Positions 18,062 through 27,610 are shown, counted from the first letter of the stretch. The stretch: 43,863 bases of DNA from Lampropedia cohaerens (GCF_001005215.1 NZ_LBNQ01000011.1:1-43863); one strand, 5' to 3'. Notes: generated by a model not told the origin, from the sequence alone. A program made the numbers and translations.

Positions 18062-19366
18062 TCAGGAAGTCTGCAAGTCGCTCGAATCCGGCGTCTTGCG
18101 CGACTGCGATGCCCCGTCGGAGGAGGGGGGGGCGACCGTCCTGGTTGCCTGTGCTGGCCCCGGCTTGCTGGTGATGAGGCGGCGCACCAGTCCGATCGGG
18201 CCGCCGTCGAGCCAGGACTGGCCACCCCGCTTGGGCTGGCCCATGGCCTGCGTGATGCGGTCGAGCATGATGGCCAGCAGCACGATGCCCAGTCCGCCAA
18301 CCGTCGCCAGGCCCATGTCTAGTCGGCCGATGCCGCGCAGCACCATCTGCCCGAGGCCGCCGACGGCAATCATGGAGGCGATCACCACCATCGACAGTGA
18401 CAGCATCAATGCCTGGTTGATACCGGCCATGATCGACGGCATGGCCAGCGGCAGCTGCACCTTGGCGAGCATCTGCAGCGGTGATGCGCCATAGGCCTTG
18501 GCGGCTTCGATCAGGTCTGGACGTACCTGGCGGATGCCAAGGTTGGTCAGCCGCACCAGCGGCGGCAGGGCAAAGACGATGGTGACGATCACGCCCGGCA
18601 CGTTGCCAATGCCAAAGAGCATCACCACCGGAACCAGGTACACGAAGGCAGGCGTGGTCTGCATGGCGTCGAGCACCGGGCGCATGATGCGCTGGGCGCG
18701 GTCACTGCTGGCCAGCAGGATGCCCAGGGGCAGGCCGATGAGCATGCAGAACACCAGCGATGTGAGCACCAGCGCCAAAGTGACCATAGCTTCCTGCCAG
18801 ACACCCAGCATGGCCACGACCAGCAGCGAGATCAGCGAGCCGATGGCAATGGCGCGGCCCGCAAACTGCCAGGCGATCAGCGTCAGCAGCGCAATCATGG
18901 CCAGTGTTGGCATGGTCTGCAGGCCATGCTGAATGCCGCTCAGAACGGCGTCGATGGGCGTGCGGATGGACTGGAAGAAGGGGCGGAAACTGGCGACGAA
19001 CCAGTCCAGGCCGCTATTGATCCAGTCCTGCACCGGCAGGCTGCCATCCCACAGCTGGCTGATCTGAAAGCCTTGGGTGTCGGTGCCCTCTGGGCCTGGC
19101 GAGGCGGCTGACAGCCAGTCGCTGGCTGCTGATCCCGACTCCGATGCGTTGGAGGAGGCGGGCGCTGCCGTGCTCCAAGGGTTGTCGGCAGCGGGTGCCT
19201 GCTGTGCAGCGGGCGAGGCGGTGCTCGCTGCCCATGGATTGTCGGCCGCAGTGGTTGGCGCTGAAGCGTCCGATGGCGCTGCCGTGGCTGCCTGACTGGT
19301 GGCGGCCCATGGATTGTCGGTGGCGCTGTTTTGCGCAACCAGCGTGGTATTGGTGTTTTCGTTCAT
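18062..19366 (-). CDS. proW: glycine betaine ABC transporter permease ProW
   Basis: The 434-residue inner-membrane permease of the ProU system begins with a long cytoplasmic or periplasmic low-complexity leader (residues 1-95) that repeats DNPWA-like units three times among Ala/Ser/Pro. E. coli ProW has a similar NNPWD-containing leader. The core matches ProW, with [14 protein letters not shown]-like text ([20 protein letters not shown]), the EAA-type segment [20 protein letters not shown] and [28 protein letters not shown] precedes the ATG at 19366, which starts 17 bases after the ProV stop. The C-terminal 40 residues are polar and of no recognised function. Confidence 0.95.
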   Translation of the reverse strand: MNENTNTTLVAQNSATDNPWAATSQAATAAPSDASAPTTAADNPWAASTASPAAQQAPAADNPWSTAAPASSNASESGSAASDWLSAASPGPEGTDTQGFQISQLWDGSLPVQDWINSGLDWFVASFRPFFQSIRTPIDAVLSGIQHGLQTMPTLAMIALLTLIAWQFAGRAIAIGSLISLLVVAMLGVWQEAMVTLALVLTSLVFCMLIGLPLGILLASSDRAQRIMRPVLDAMQTTPAFVYLVPVVMLFGIGNVPGVIVTIVFALPPLVRLTNLGIRQVRPDLIEAAKAYGASPLQMLAKVQLPLAMPSIMAGINQALMLSLSMVVIASMIAVGGLGQMVLRGIGRLDMGLATVGGLGIVLLAIMLDRITQAMGQPKRGGQSWLDGGPIGLVRRLITSKPGPAQATRTVAPPSSDGASQSRKTPDSSDLQTS

Positions 19367-19383
19367 GGCATCTCCTCCTGAAT

Positions 19384-20640
19384 TCAGGCGGGCGTCGCTT
19401 CGCCTGTCGGCGCTGCGGTGTGCGGGGGGTCGGCGGGAATGGGCGGCGTCTCACGATCGAGAAAACGCAGCAGCCGGGTGCGACTGACCACGCCCAGAAA
19501 GCGCCCGTCCGCAGCCACGACCGGTAATGGATAAGGCACCTGCGCGGCGCGGCCGAGCAGGTCGGCCACCAGTTCATCCTCACGCGCAACCACGACATCG
19601 GGCAGGAAGGCATCGCGCAACGGTTGCAAGCGTGTGCTGCCATCGCGCGCAGCGCGCAGCGAGTCGACCGACACCACCCCCTGGAACTGATGGCCGCGCG
19701 AGACGACGTAGCCGTATTCACGGTCCTGCTCCTGCAGCGTGCGCAGTGCGGCGCGCAGGCCTTGCCCCTGCTGCTCCTCCAGCAGCGGCTGGGTGAAGCG
19801 GGCGATGTCACTGGCCTTGAAGACCACCGAGGCGTCGACGCCCCTGGTGAAGCTGCGCACGTAGTCATCGGCCGGCTGGCGCAGGATTTCCTCCGGCGTG
19901 CCTACCTGCACCACGTGGCCATCCTTCATGATGGCAATGCGGTTGCCGATGCGCATGGCTTCGTCCAGATCGTGCGAGATGAAGACGATGGTGCGCTGCT
20001 TGATCTCCTGCAAGCGCAGCAGCTCCGACTGCATGTCGGTGCGGATGATTGGGTCAAGCGCAGAAAATGCCTCGTCCATCAGCAGGATGGAAGGATCTGC
20101 CGCCAGCGCGCGGGCCAGGCCCACGCGCTGCTGCATGCCGCCTGAGAGCTCATCCGGATAGCTGCTGCCCCATTCGCCCAGCCCGACCTGCTCCAGCGCA
20201 GCCTGGGCCGCGCGGTGGCGCTCGGCACGTGGCACGCCAGCGAGTTCCAGGCCGAATGCCGTGTTGTCCAGCACTGTCATGTGCGGCATCAGGGCGAAGG
20301 ACTGGAACACCATGCTGATGTCCTTGCGCCGCAGGTCGCGCAATGGTCGGTCGGCCAGCGCATTGATGTCCTGGCCGTCGATCAGGATCTTGCCGCTGCT
20401 GGGTTCGATCAGGCGGTTGAGCATGCGCACCAGCGTGGACTTGCCTGAGCCGGACAGGCCCATGATGACGAAGATCTCGCCGGCCTCGATGCTGAAGTGG
20501 GCGTCATAGACGCCGATGGACTGGCCCGTCTGCGCCAGAATGTCCTGCTTGGAATAGCCTTGCTTTGCCAGCGCAATCGCTTGCTCGGGCTTGTCGCCGA
20601 ACACCTTGAAGACGTGTTCGATCTGAATGCTTTTTGCCAT
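19384..20640 (-). CDS. proV: glycine betaine ABC transporter ATP-binding protein ProV
   Basis: The 418-residue ATPase drives betaine uptake through ProW. The ProV-specific N-terminal helix ([21 protein letters not shown]) precedes Walker A (GLSGSGKST, residues 61-69). The signature LSGGMQQR (from residue 166) and Walker [14 protein letters not shown] follow. Two CBS-like modules (about residues 270-400) form the osmosensing-type C-terminal part, seen in [18 protein letters not shown] and [21 protein letters not shown]. The ATG at 20640 has a strong GGAAAGGAG ten bases upstream, so longer upstream frame is not used. First gene of proV-proW-proX-proX, with a long leader that contains a hairpin. 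Confidence 0.96.
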   Translation of the reverse strand: MAKSIQIEHVFKVFGDKPEQAIALAKQGYSKQDILAQTGQSIGVYDAHFSIEAGEIFVIMGLSGSGKSTLVRMLNRLIEPSSGKILIDGQDINALADRPLRDLRRKDISMVFQSFALMPHMTVLDNTAFGLELAGVPRAERHRAAQAALEQVGLGEWGSSYPDELSGGMQQRVGLARALAADPSILLMDEAFSALDPIIRTDMQSELLRLQEIKQRTIVFISHDLDEAMRIGNRIAIMKDGHVVQVGTPEEILRQPADDYVRSFTRGVDASVVFKASDIARFTQPLLEEQQGQGLRAALRTLQEQDREYGYVVSRGHQFQGVVSVDSLRAARDGSTRLQPLRDAFLPDVVVAREDELVADLLGRAAQVPYPLPVVAADGRFLGVVSRTRLLRFLDRETPPIPADPPHTAAPTGEATPA

Positions 20641-20699
20641 GTTGCTGCAACTCCTTTCCGTTGTCAGAAGGGATGCGCGTGCGCACATCATCGGCAGCC

Positions 20700-20735
20700 T
20701 TGGCTGTAGTGATCCAGGAGGCTCACCACAGCCAA
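20700..20735 (-). promoter_or_regulatory. hairpin in the proV upstream leader
   Basis: TTGGCTGTAGTGA (20700-20712) and TCACCACAGCCAA (20723-20735) pair over 13 positions with one mismatch and a ten-base loop. It lies 60-95 bases before the proV start, with no T run after it. It is a candidate mRNA structure rather than a terminator. In E. coli, proU mRNA is processed by RNase III at a hairpin; similarity of role is inference. Confidence 0.45.
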
Positions 20736-21067
20736 AGCCGCTATCGACGCCTTGGCAGCACCTGCGAGCGGCCCACCGGCCTGGCTGCGCAGTCAAACAA
20801 CAAACGCTAAATCAAGCGAAAGCCATCAGTCCGACGCGGTGCCAGGGCACTGCGATCGGGCTGCCGGGAGCGCGCAAAAAGCCTTTGCGTGCCTCCAAGC
20901 GGACAGGTGCACAAGGTGCACGCTGCCGGGCATCGGGTCGGAAATCACGACCATCGGGGTGGCGGCAGGTCCATGGCGGGCCTGCCGACCGGTGAAAGCA
21001 TCACGCCTGCCAAGCCGTGAAAGACTTTCAGCATGCGTGGGCGGAAATGGAAATTCCGGAATGGCAC

Positions 21068-21095
21068 GTAATGCGGTGCAAAACTGCAACATTAC
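21068..21095. promoter_or_regulatory. inverted repeat, candidate operator
   Basis: GTAATG-3-TGCA-4-TGCA-1-CATTAC (21068-21073, 21077-21080, 21085-21088, 21090-21095) forms a nested, nearly symmetrical inverted repeat in the proV/amino-acid-importer divergent region. It is 18 bases from the minus-strand TATAAT. The protein that binds it is unknown. Confidence 0.4.
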
Positions 21096-21332
21096 CGGAA
21101 AAACTGCTTGCAATTATAACGTGCCTGGGATGATAGCGCCTTCGTGGGACGCGTCGCGCATGGACCATCTCTCCGCGTAAGCCGCAGGATTGGCGGCGGT
21201 GATGGAACTGTTGGCAGCGTGCGGCGCGCCATCGGCCATGCGCGGATGTCCCCATGGCGGCCGGGCTGGCACTAGAATTGCTGGCACCGTGATCAGGCCA
21301 TCCTAGGCCCGATAATCTTCAGAGGAGAGAAC

Positions 21333-22109
21333 ATGCACATCAAATGGTTGGCGCTGGCGGTTGGCAGCGCAATGGCTTTCGCATCCGTCAGTGCCAGCGC
21401 ACAGGACCTGCGTGTGGCGGTGGACCCGACGTATGAGCCGTTTGTCTACAAGAACGAGCAAGGCGAACTGGTCGGTTTCAACATTGATTTCTCTCACGCC
21501 ATCTGTGAGGAACTCAAGCGCAACTGCGTGTTCGTCGAACAGGTCTGGGACGCCATGATCCCCGGGCTGCAAAGCCGCCGTTATGACGTGATCATCAGCG
21601 ACATGTCGATCACCGAAGAGCGCAAGAAGGTCATTGACTTCACGGACCGCTACTACAAGACGCCGGGCACCATCGTGGTGAGAAAGTCTCTGGACTATCA
21701 GGGCCACGATTCGCTCAAGGGCCTGCGCCTGGGCGTGCTCAAGGGCAGTACCCACGAGCGCTATGCGGAAGGCGAGCTGGCACCCAAGGGCGCACAGATC
21801 ATCAGCTACGAGGCGCAGGATCAGGTCTATCTGGACATCAATGCTGGCCGGCTTGACGGAACGGTGGCCGACAAGGTCGAGGTCACCGGAGGTTTTCTCA
21901 GCAAGCCCGAGGGCCAGGATTTCAAGACCGTAGGCCCGGACCTGCTGGAGGAGAAGTATTTTGGCGCCGGCATGGGCATTGCATTGCGCAAGGGGCAGGA
22001 TGAATTGCGCGAACAGCTCAACGCAGCCATCGCCTCGCTGCGCAGCAGCGGAAAGTACCAGCAGATTGCCAGCAAGTACTTCGATTTCGACGTTTACGGC
22101 GAGGATTGA
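21333..22109 (+). CDS. periplasmic Lys/Arg/ornithine-type amino acid binding protein
   Basis: The 258-residue exported binding protein has a Sec signal ending SASAQ (about residue 24). The mature protein is a family-3 solute-binding protein: RVAVDPTYEPFVYKNEQGELVGFNIDF, then the ligand-contacting DMSITEERKKVIDFTDRYY, LGVLKGSTHERYAEGE and the C-terminal LRSSGKYQQIASKYF. It resembles ArgT/HisJ/ArtJ-type binders of basic amino acids, although the exact ligand is not fixed by inspection. AGAGGAGA lies just ahead of the ATG. First gene of a HisJ-Q-M-P order operon; a candidate attenuator separates it from the permease genes, which would give more binding protein than permease. Confidence 0.95.
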   Translation: MHIKWLALAVGSAMAFASVSASAQDLRVAVDPTYEPFVYKNEQGELVGFNIDFSHAICEELKRNCVFVEQVWDAMIPGLQSRRYDVIISDMSITEERKKVIDFTDRYYKTPGTIVVRKSLDYQGHDSLKGLRLGVLKGSTHERYAEGELAPKGAQIISYEAQDQVYLDINAGRLDGTVADKVEVTGGFLSKPEGQDFKTVGPDLLEEKYFGAGMGIALRKGQDELREQLNAAIASLRSSGKYQQIASKYFDFDVYGED

Positions 22110-22183
22110 CGTCCTCGCTGAGGACCGCCGCTTAACATAGCGGTGGATGGCTGCGGTAGCCTGTCTGCTGTTGCCACAACCGG

Positions 22184-22223
22184 CTTGGCGTGCGCCCACT
22201 GGCAGCGCCAGGCTTTTGTTTTT
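22184..22223 (+). terminator. candidate attenuator between binding-protein and permease genes
   Basis: CTTGGCG (22184-22190) can pair with CGCCAGG (22206-22212), with one G-U pair and a 15-base loop, and is followed by CTTTTGTTTTTG. It is a moderate intrinsic terminator in the 187-base gap after the binding-protein gene. Partial termination here would set the usual excess of binding protein. Confidence 0.5.
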
Positions 22224-22296
22224 GCCTGCATGGATGGGCATTGCCGATGACGTTTCCTTTTTCTCTCGCTGCCCACTCCTGGCGGCACCTGACCGC

Positions 22297-22983
22297 ATGA
22301 CTGGCTACCACCTTTCCGTTCTTCAGGGCGCGGGCGTGACTATCGTGGTGGCGCTGCTGTCGCTGGTGCTGTCCGTGATCTTGGGGCTTCTGGGCGCGGC
22401 CGCCAAGCTTTCGCGCAACCGGCTGCTGATGGCCCTTGGCGGGCTCTACACCACCATCGTGCGTGGAGTGCCGGAGCTGGTGCTGATACTGCTGGTCTTC
22501 TACGGCGGGGCGATTGGTATCAACGTGCTGCTGGAGAAAGTGGGCTACAGCCAGGGGATCGTGTTCAACCCGCTGGCCGCTGGCGTGCTGACGATCGGCT
22601 TCATCTACGGCGCGTATATGACAGAAAACTTCCGCGGAGCGATCAAGGCGATCCCGTTTGGGCAGCGCGAGGCCGCGCTGGCGTTCGGGATGCGGCGCTG
22701 GCAGGTGTTTCGCCGCATCACCTTTCCGCAGATGATCCGCTACGTCGTGCCAAGTTTCACCAACTCCTGGATGGCGTTGCTCAAGGCGACAGCGTTGGTC
22801 AGCTTAATTGGTCTGCACGACATGACCTATCTGGCGACGCAGGCAGGTCGGGCTACGCGAGAACCTTTCCAGTTTGTGCTGATGACGGCTGTGCTCTATC
22901 TGGCCATGACCACCGTCTCGCTGTGGGTGCTGCGTTGGGTGAATGCGCGATACAGCCTCGGGCACGAGAAAGTCACGCTGTGA
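22297..22983 (+). CDS. basic amino acid ABC transporter permease, HisQ type
   Basis: This 228-residue inner-membrane permease closely follows HisQ: HLSVLQGAGVTIVVALLSLV, YTTIVRGVPELVLILLVFYG, GFIYGAYMTENFRGAIKAIP and the EAA loop REAALAFGMRRWQVFRRITFP. ATG at 22297 is chosen because the HisQ-like part begins there; an in-frame ATG at 22234 would add an unrelated stretch. The start overlaps the stop of a 17-codon frame that begins at 22247 (ATGA junction), which could couple translation. Forms a heterodimer with the HisM-type product of the next gene, 13 bases downstream. Confidence 0.93.
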   Translation: MTGYHLSVLQGAGVTIVVALLSLVLSVILGLLGAAAKLSRNRLLMALGGLYTTIVRGVPELVLILLVFYGGAIGINVLLEKVGYSQGIVFNPLAAGVLTIGFIYGAYMTENFRGAIKAIPFGQREAALAFGMRRWQVFRRITFPQMIRYVVPSFTNSWMALLKATALVSLIGLHDMTYLATQAGRATREPFQFVLMTAVLYLAMTTVSLWVLRWVNARYSLGHEKVTL

Positions 22984-22996
22984 TGCGGAGCAAGCC

Positions 22997-23710
22997 ATGA
23001 ACTGGGCCGTTCTTTTCGAACCCGACAACCTCGCCATGTATCTGCGTGGGTTGTGGGGCACATTCTCGATGCTGATGGGCCTGCTGGCCGCGGGCGGGGT
23101 AGCGGGCGTGGTGTTCGCGCTGATGCTGACCTCGCGCTCGTGGCTGCTGCGCAAGCTTGCGTCGATGTTCACGTATTTCGTGCGTGGCACACCGCTGCTG
23201 ATCCAGATCTACCTGATTTATTTCGGCATCGCCCAGCTGGCCTGGGTGCAGGCATTGTGGGACGACATCTGGCCGCTGATGTGGTTCAAGAGTGCGCTGT
23301 TTTGTGCCATGCTGGCGTTCAGCATGAACCATGCCGGTTATCTGGCGGAGATCTTGGCAGGCGCCATCCGTGATACCGGCAAGGGCGAGATTGAGGCAGC
23401 CTACGCGATGGGCATGGGGCGCTGGCAGGTCATGCGCCGCGTGATCCTGCCTGGCGCGCTGCGCAGAGCACTGCCCGCCTACAGCAACGAGGTGATGCAG
23501 ATGATGCACGGCACCAGTCTGGCCTTCACGGTACCGGGGTTGATGGAGCTGACCTCGGCGGCACGCAAGATTAACAGTGACTACTACCTCACCTTCGAGG
23601 CCTTTCTCTTTGCGGCGCTGCTGTATCTGGTCATCACCTTCGCGCTGATGGGGCTGTTCCGACTGGCCGAGCGCCGCTATACCCGTTACCTTGACCCCCG
23701 CGCGGCGTGA
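22997..23710 (+). CDS. basic amino acid ABC transporter permease, HisM type
   Basis: The 237-residue inner-membrane permease has HisM features: YLRGLWGTFSMLMG, YFVRGTPLLIQIYLIYFG, FSMNHAGYLAEILAGAIRDTG and the EAA loop EIEAAYAMGMGRWQVMRRVILP. The C-terminal MELTSAARKINSDYYLTFEAF is also typical. ATG at 22997 has GGAG nine bases ahead and lies just past the HisQ-type stop; an in-frame upstream ATG (22943) would overlap that gene. Partner of the HisQ-type protein. Confidence 0.94.
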   Translation: MNWAVLFEPDNLAMYLRGLWGTFSMLMGLLAAGGVAGVVFALMLTSRSWLLRKLASMFTYFVRGTPLLIQIYLIYFGIAQLAWVQALWDDIWPLMWFKSALFCAMLAFSMNHAGYLAEILAGAIRDTGKGEIEAAYAMGMGRWQVMRRVILPGALRRALPAYSNEVMQMMHGTSLAFTVPGLMELTSAARKINSDYYLTFEAFLFAALLYLVITFALMGLFRLAERRYTRYLDPRAA

Positions 23711-23762
23711 GCGCAAGCGCAAGCGTCCTATCCCTGTGCCGATGCACCCGCCACCTTCTTCC

Positions 23763-24572
<810 letters not shown>

Positions 24573-24677
24573 CGCTAGGCGGCGAGCACTCTGCACGCAC
24601 GGACGCAGGCGTCGCGGATTGGCGCGCACGTGGGCGTTGGCAGGAGAGCGGGGTGCCGACACATGCCGGATACCCTG

Positions 24678-24697
24678 GGCAGGCAGGCAGGCAGGCA
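24678..24697. repeat. tetranucleotide tandem repeat (GGCA)x5
   Basis: Five perfect GGCA units lie in the 284-base convergent gap between the HisP-type gene and the sensor kinase gene. The gap holds no supported gene and no clear terminator. Confidence 0.85.
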
Positions 24698-24856
24698 GCT
24701 CAGCGCCCGCGAACGATCGCATCGTGCGTGATGCAGCAGCGTTGTAACTTCTTCCTCTTTTCCGACGGCCAGCGTCGCGTGTGGGATCCTCGCCCTGTCT
24801 CGCGCGCGCTTCCTTCGGTGGGGCGCCGTGACGTTTGCAACGATCGTGAAGGGGGC

Positions 24857-26359
24857 TCAGTAGCGGGTGCTGGGCGAGGCGTTGCGCTTGACCTTGGGCC
24901 GCTGCAGGCGCTGCACAGCGTTGCCCTGTTCCTCCTTGGGGGCCTGATCGAGCCGGATGTGCGCCACCAGCCCGCCCGAGTTGGCATTGGTGAGGGCAAA
25001 GCGTCCACCCATGCGCGAGATTGTCTTGTCTACGATCGACAGGCCCAGGCCTGCGCCGGCAGCAGAGGTGCGGGCGCTGTCACCGCGGAAAAATGGCTTG
25101 AGCAGGTTGCCCAGATCTTCCTCTGGCACACCGGGACCATGGTCGCGTAGCTTGACAAGAACGTATTTGCCATTGGAGAAGGATGTGGCATAAATGTCGA
25201 CGCGGCAGACGTTGGTGCCGGGCGTCTTGCCGTAGCGGCGGGCGTTTTCCAGCAGGTTGGTGATGACCCGCGCCAGCTCGACCTCGTCGGCATAGACGAA
25301 CAGATCCTGCGGGATCTGCACGTGGATATCCATCTCGCCATGCTCCTGGACCGAGTAAACGCAGTTGGCCACCAGGTTGTGCAGGTTGACGCCAGTGCGC
25401 TTGGTAGAGACAGGCCGCGCGTAGTCCATGAACTTGTCGATGATGGCATCGAGCTGGACGATATCCGCCACCATGTGCTCACGGGCGATCTCGTCCGTCA
25501 CGCTCATTTCAGTCTCCAGCCGCAGCCGCGCCAGCGGCGTGCGTAAGTCGTGCGAGATGCCAGCCAGCATGACCGCCCGGTCCTGCTCGACCTTGGCCAA
25601 CTGCTCGGCCATGCGATTGAAGCCGATATTGAGTGCGCGGATCTCACTGGTGGCCACTTCCTCGTCGAGCTGGCTGTTGCCGAAGTCGCCGTCACGCAAT
25701 CGAAATGTCGCCTGCGAAAGTTCACGGATAGGCTTGTTGAGTAGCCGCGTGATCAAGGCTGCCCCTGCGAGCGACAGCAGCATGGCGATGATGAGCCAGA
25801 ACACCACCGTGCGGCCCTCCACAGGTGTGAGCCGCGAGCTGTCCATCAGCAGCCAGGTGTAGTCGTCGCCCAGCCGGAAGCTCACCCACAGGCCAGGCGT
25901 GCCATTGACGCTACGCGCTACCAGGGTCTCCTCGCCCAGGCGTTTGCGGATCTCCTGCGTCAGCTGAATGCCCAGCGGACTGTCGTTGAGCAGCTCGAAC
26001 GTATCGGCTGGCTCATGCGGCTGGATGCGCATGCCCTCCTGCTCGGATAGGGCCTTGAGCAGGGACACGCGCGAAATTGGATCCGTGTGCATCAGCCCCA
26101 CGCGGCTGAGGTTGACCATGGTGGCAATCTGCTGGGCCGTATGCAGCGTGCGCGGCTCGAACTCCAGCGCGCGAAAGGACAGCAGCCATGCCAGGATGGT
26201 GGTGATCAGCAGCGCTGAAAGCAGGATGAAGGTGCGCCAGAACAGGGACACGCGCAGGCGCCGTTGCCTGGAGCCTTCCTCCTGATCGGCACGCAGCAGG
26301 TCCGAGTCGCTGGGAACGTCGTAATCATCCATATCGATGGTCGAGAAAGCACTGCGCAT
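24857..26359 (-). CDS. envZ: EnvZ/RisS-type sensor histidine kinase
   Basis: The 500-residue inner-membrane sensor has a cytoplasmic N-terminus and a first membrane segment (about residues 40-62). A periplasmic domain of about 120 residues comes next, then a second membrane segment (about 186-207) and a HAMP linker (RLLNKPIRELSQATFRLRDGDFG). The phosphorylated His lies in GISHDLRTPLARLRLETEM, and the ATPase domain has N box NLLENARRYG, G1 RDHGPGVPEEDL and G2 GAGLGLSIVDK. It should phosphorylate the OmpR-type regulator encoded 117 bases upstream on the same strand. The periplasmic part does not reveal the signal; osmolarity or cell-envelope state is the family expectation. In Bordetella the equivalent is RisS. 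Confidence 0.93.
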   Translation of the reverse strand: MRSAFSTIDMDDYDVPSDSDLLRADQEEGSRQRRLRVSLFWRTFILLSALLITTILAWLLSFRALEFEPRTLHTAQQIATMVNLSRVGLMHTDPISRVSLLKALSEQEGMRIQPHEPADTFELLNDSPLGIQLTQEIRKRLGEETLVARSVNGTPGLWVSFRLGDDYTWLLMDSSRLTPVEGRTVVFWLIIAMLLSLAGAALITRLLNKPIRELSQATFRLRDGDFGNSQLDEEVATSEIRALNIGFNRMAEQLAKVEQDRAVMLAGISHDLRTPLARLRLETEMSVTDEIAREHMVADIVQLDAIIDKFMDYARPVSTKRTGVNLHNLVANCVYSVQEHGEMDIHVQIPQDLFVYADEVELARVITNLLENARRYGKTPGTNVCRVDIYATSFSNGKYVLVKLRDHGPGVPEEDLGNLLKPFFRGDSARTSAAGAGLGLSIVDKTISRMGGRFALTNANSGGLVAHIRLDQAPKEEQGNAVQRLQRPKVKRNASPSTRY

Positions 26360-26476
26360 CGTTTCTTCTTGTTATGCATCTGCCACGCGAGCGGTCTGAT
26401 GGCGGCCAGCGGGCAAGAAAAAGGCAGCGCGGCCATCATAGCCGAGCTGCCGCAATGGGGATAATCCCGTGGCGGT

Positions 26477-27247
26477 TCAGTTGTTGCCGTCGGGGACAAA
26501 AACATAGCCCACGCCCCAGACGGTCTGGATGTAGCGTGGCGATGCCGGATCCTCCTCCACCAGCTTGCGCAGGCGCGAGACCTGGACGTCCAGGCTGCGG
26601 TCGAAGGGCTCAAACTCGCGCCCGCGGGCCAGCAAGGCCAGCTTTTCGCGCGAGAGTGGCTGGCGCGGGTGGCGCACCAGCGCCTTGAGCATGGCGAATT
26701 CCCCGGTTGTCAGCGGCAGCTCCTCGCCGTTCTTGCGCAGCGAGCGCGCACCCATGTCGAAGGTAAACGCTCCGAAGGTGACTACGGCGTTGTCGCCCGC
26801 AGGCGCTCCGGGCGCCTCCTGCATGGGGCGGCGACGTAGCACGGCGTGGATGCGTGCCAGCAGCTCGCGGGGGTTGAAGGGCTTGCCTACGTAGTCGTCA
26901 GCGCCCACCTCCAGTCCGACGATGCGGTCGACATCCTCGCTTTTGGCCGTCAGCATGATGATCGGTGTCCGGTCATTGCTGCCGCGCAGACGCCGGCAGA
27001 TGGAAAGGCCATCTTCGCCGGGCAGCATCAGGTCCAGCACGATCAGGTCAAAGGTCTCGCGCAGCATGACGCGGTTGAGCGCCTTGCTGTCCTCGGCCAC
27101 CATGACCTCGAAGCCCTCCTGCGTGAGATAGCGGCGTAGCAGGTCGCGAATGCGTGCGTCATCGTCAACGACCAGAATCTTGTCGCCTCGACCGGTCGTG
27201 GTGGCTTCGCCGGCATCTTCAATCAACACGGTTTCATCGGTGCTCAT
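26477..27247 (-). CDS. ompR: OmpR/RisA-type response regulator
   Basis: The 256-residue regulator has an N-terminal receiver domain (ILVVDDDARIRDLLRRYL; phosphoacceptor Asp in DLIVLDLMLPGEDG; conserved Lys in DDYVGKPFNPREL) and a C-terminal winged-helix OmpR-type DNA-binding domain (LTTGEFAMLKALV, SLDVQVSRLRKLVE, YIQTVWGVGYVFVP). It is first in the pair with the sensor gene. Upstream are a TTGACA promoter and three TGTTACA-type boxes, a half-site sequence resembling known OmpR sites, so autoregulation is likely. ATG at 27247. The nearest annotated relatives are OmpR and Bordetella RisA. Confidence 0.95.
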   Translation of the reverse strand: MSTDETVLIEDAGEATTTGRGDKILVVDDDARIRDLLRRYLTQEGFEVMVAEDSKALNRVMLRETFDLIVLDLMLPGEDGLSICRRLRGSNDRTPIIMLTAKSEDVDRIVGLEVGADDYVGKPFNPRELLARIHAVLRRRPMQEAPGAPAGDNAVVTFGAFTFDMGARSLRKNGEELPLTTGEFAMLKALVRHPRQPLSREKLALLARGREFEPFDRSLDVQVSRLRKLVEEDPASPRYIQTVWGVGYVFVPDGNN

Positions 27248-27265
27248 ATGCGTCTTCTGGAAATG

Positions 27266-27343
27266 TGTAACAGCGCCATTGTTACAACATTTGGGCAGCG
27301 AGTGTCAATGTAAGGTGTTGATTTGCATAAATGTTACATTTAT
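27266..27343 (-). promoter_or_regulatory. promoter with OmpR-like boxes upstream of the response regulator
   Basis: On the minus strand TTGACA (27303-27308) and TGTAAC (27281-27286) are 16 bases apart, a reasonable sigma-70 promoter. Around it lie TGTAACA (27266-27272), TGTTACA (27280-27286) in inverted orientation seven bases apart, and the 17-bp perfect palindrome ATAAATGTTACATTTAT (27327-27343). The TGTTACAT core is like OmpR half-sites. Confidence 0.55.
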
Positions 27344-27388
27344 TGCGTCCTCGTCGCATGCGCAGCCTCAAGCCGTGAGGGAGTGGTC

Positions 27389-27427
27389 GACGACCATGTG
27401 GGCAAACCCTTCAACCCCCGTGAGCTG
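27389..27427 (+). pseudogene. response-regulator remnant (short fragment)
   Basis: Thirteen codons read DDHVGKPFNPREL, the conserved loop around the receiver Lys. By hand alignment 34 of 39 bases match the corresponding part of the ompR-type gene (26861-26899, opposite strand). Upstream and downstream the frame shows nothing like a response regulator and ends at 27481. It looks like a scrap of a duplicated or lost regulator gene, inverted relative to the live copy. Confidence 0.5.
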
Positions 27428-27565
27428 CAGGCGTACAACCAAGCCGTGGCGCGCACTGGCAGGGCGAACGGATATGCATAGGGCGAGTGGCGGCAGCAGA
27501 TTTTCCGTCGCAGGCAAGTACACCGACGGCACCCCCGGAGCACCGGCCCCCAAGTGCTGGCGACA

Positions 27566-27592
27566 ATAAAAAACCAGCCTGAAGGCTGGTTT
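27566..27592 (-). terminator. intrinsic terminator of the tRNA Pro-Glu-Asp operon
   Basis: Stem AAACCAGCC (27571-27579) with GGCTGGTTT (27584-27592) and a four-base loop. On the minus strand it is followed by a T run (TTTTTTATT), 19 bases past the tRNA-Asp end. Confidence 0.88.
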
Positions 27593-27610
27593 CCTGAAAT
27601 GCCGGATAAC

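Larger units (their letters stand above)
20641..21332. other. long divergent intergenic region proV / amino acid importer
   Basis: No gene is supported in these 690 bases; the short open frames have no recognisable product. Besides the proV leader hairpin it holds an inverted repeat at 21068-21095 and an overlapping TATAAT on the minus strand (21113-21118), with no matching -35. There is a 9-base-spaced direct repeat AGGTGCAC at 20905-20921. The plus-strand operon probably starts close to 21333, but no promoter is clear. Confidence 0.5.

Noticed and set aside
20826-21113. A 95-residue open frame on the minus strand in the proV upstream gap
   Set aside because: No recognisable product, and it overlaps the candidate regulatory inverted repeat; treated as chance.
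24678-24697. (GGCA)x5 as a phase-variation switch
   Set aside because: It lies in a convergent gap, not in a coding region or promoter that I can identify, so slippage there has no evident effect.
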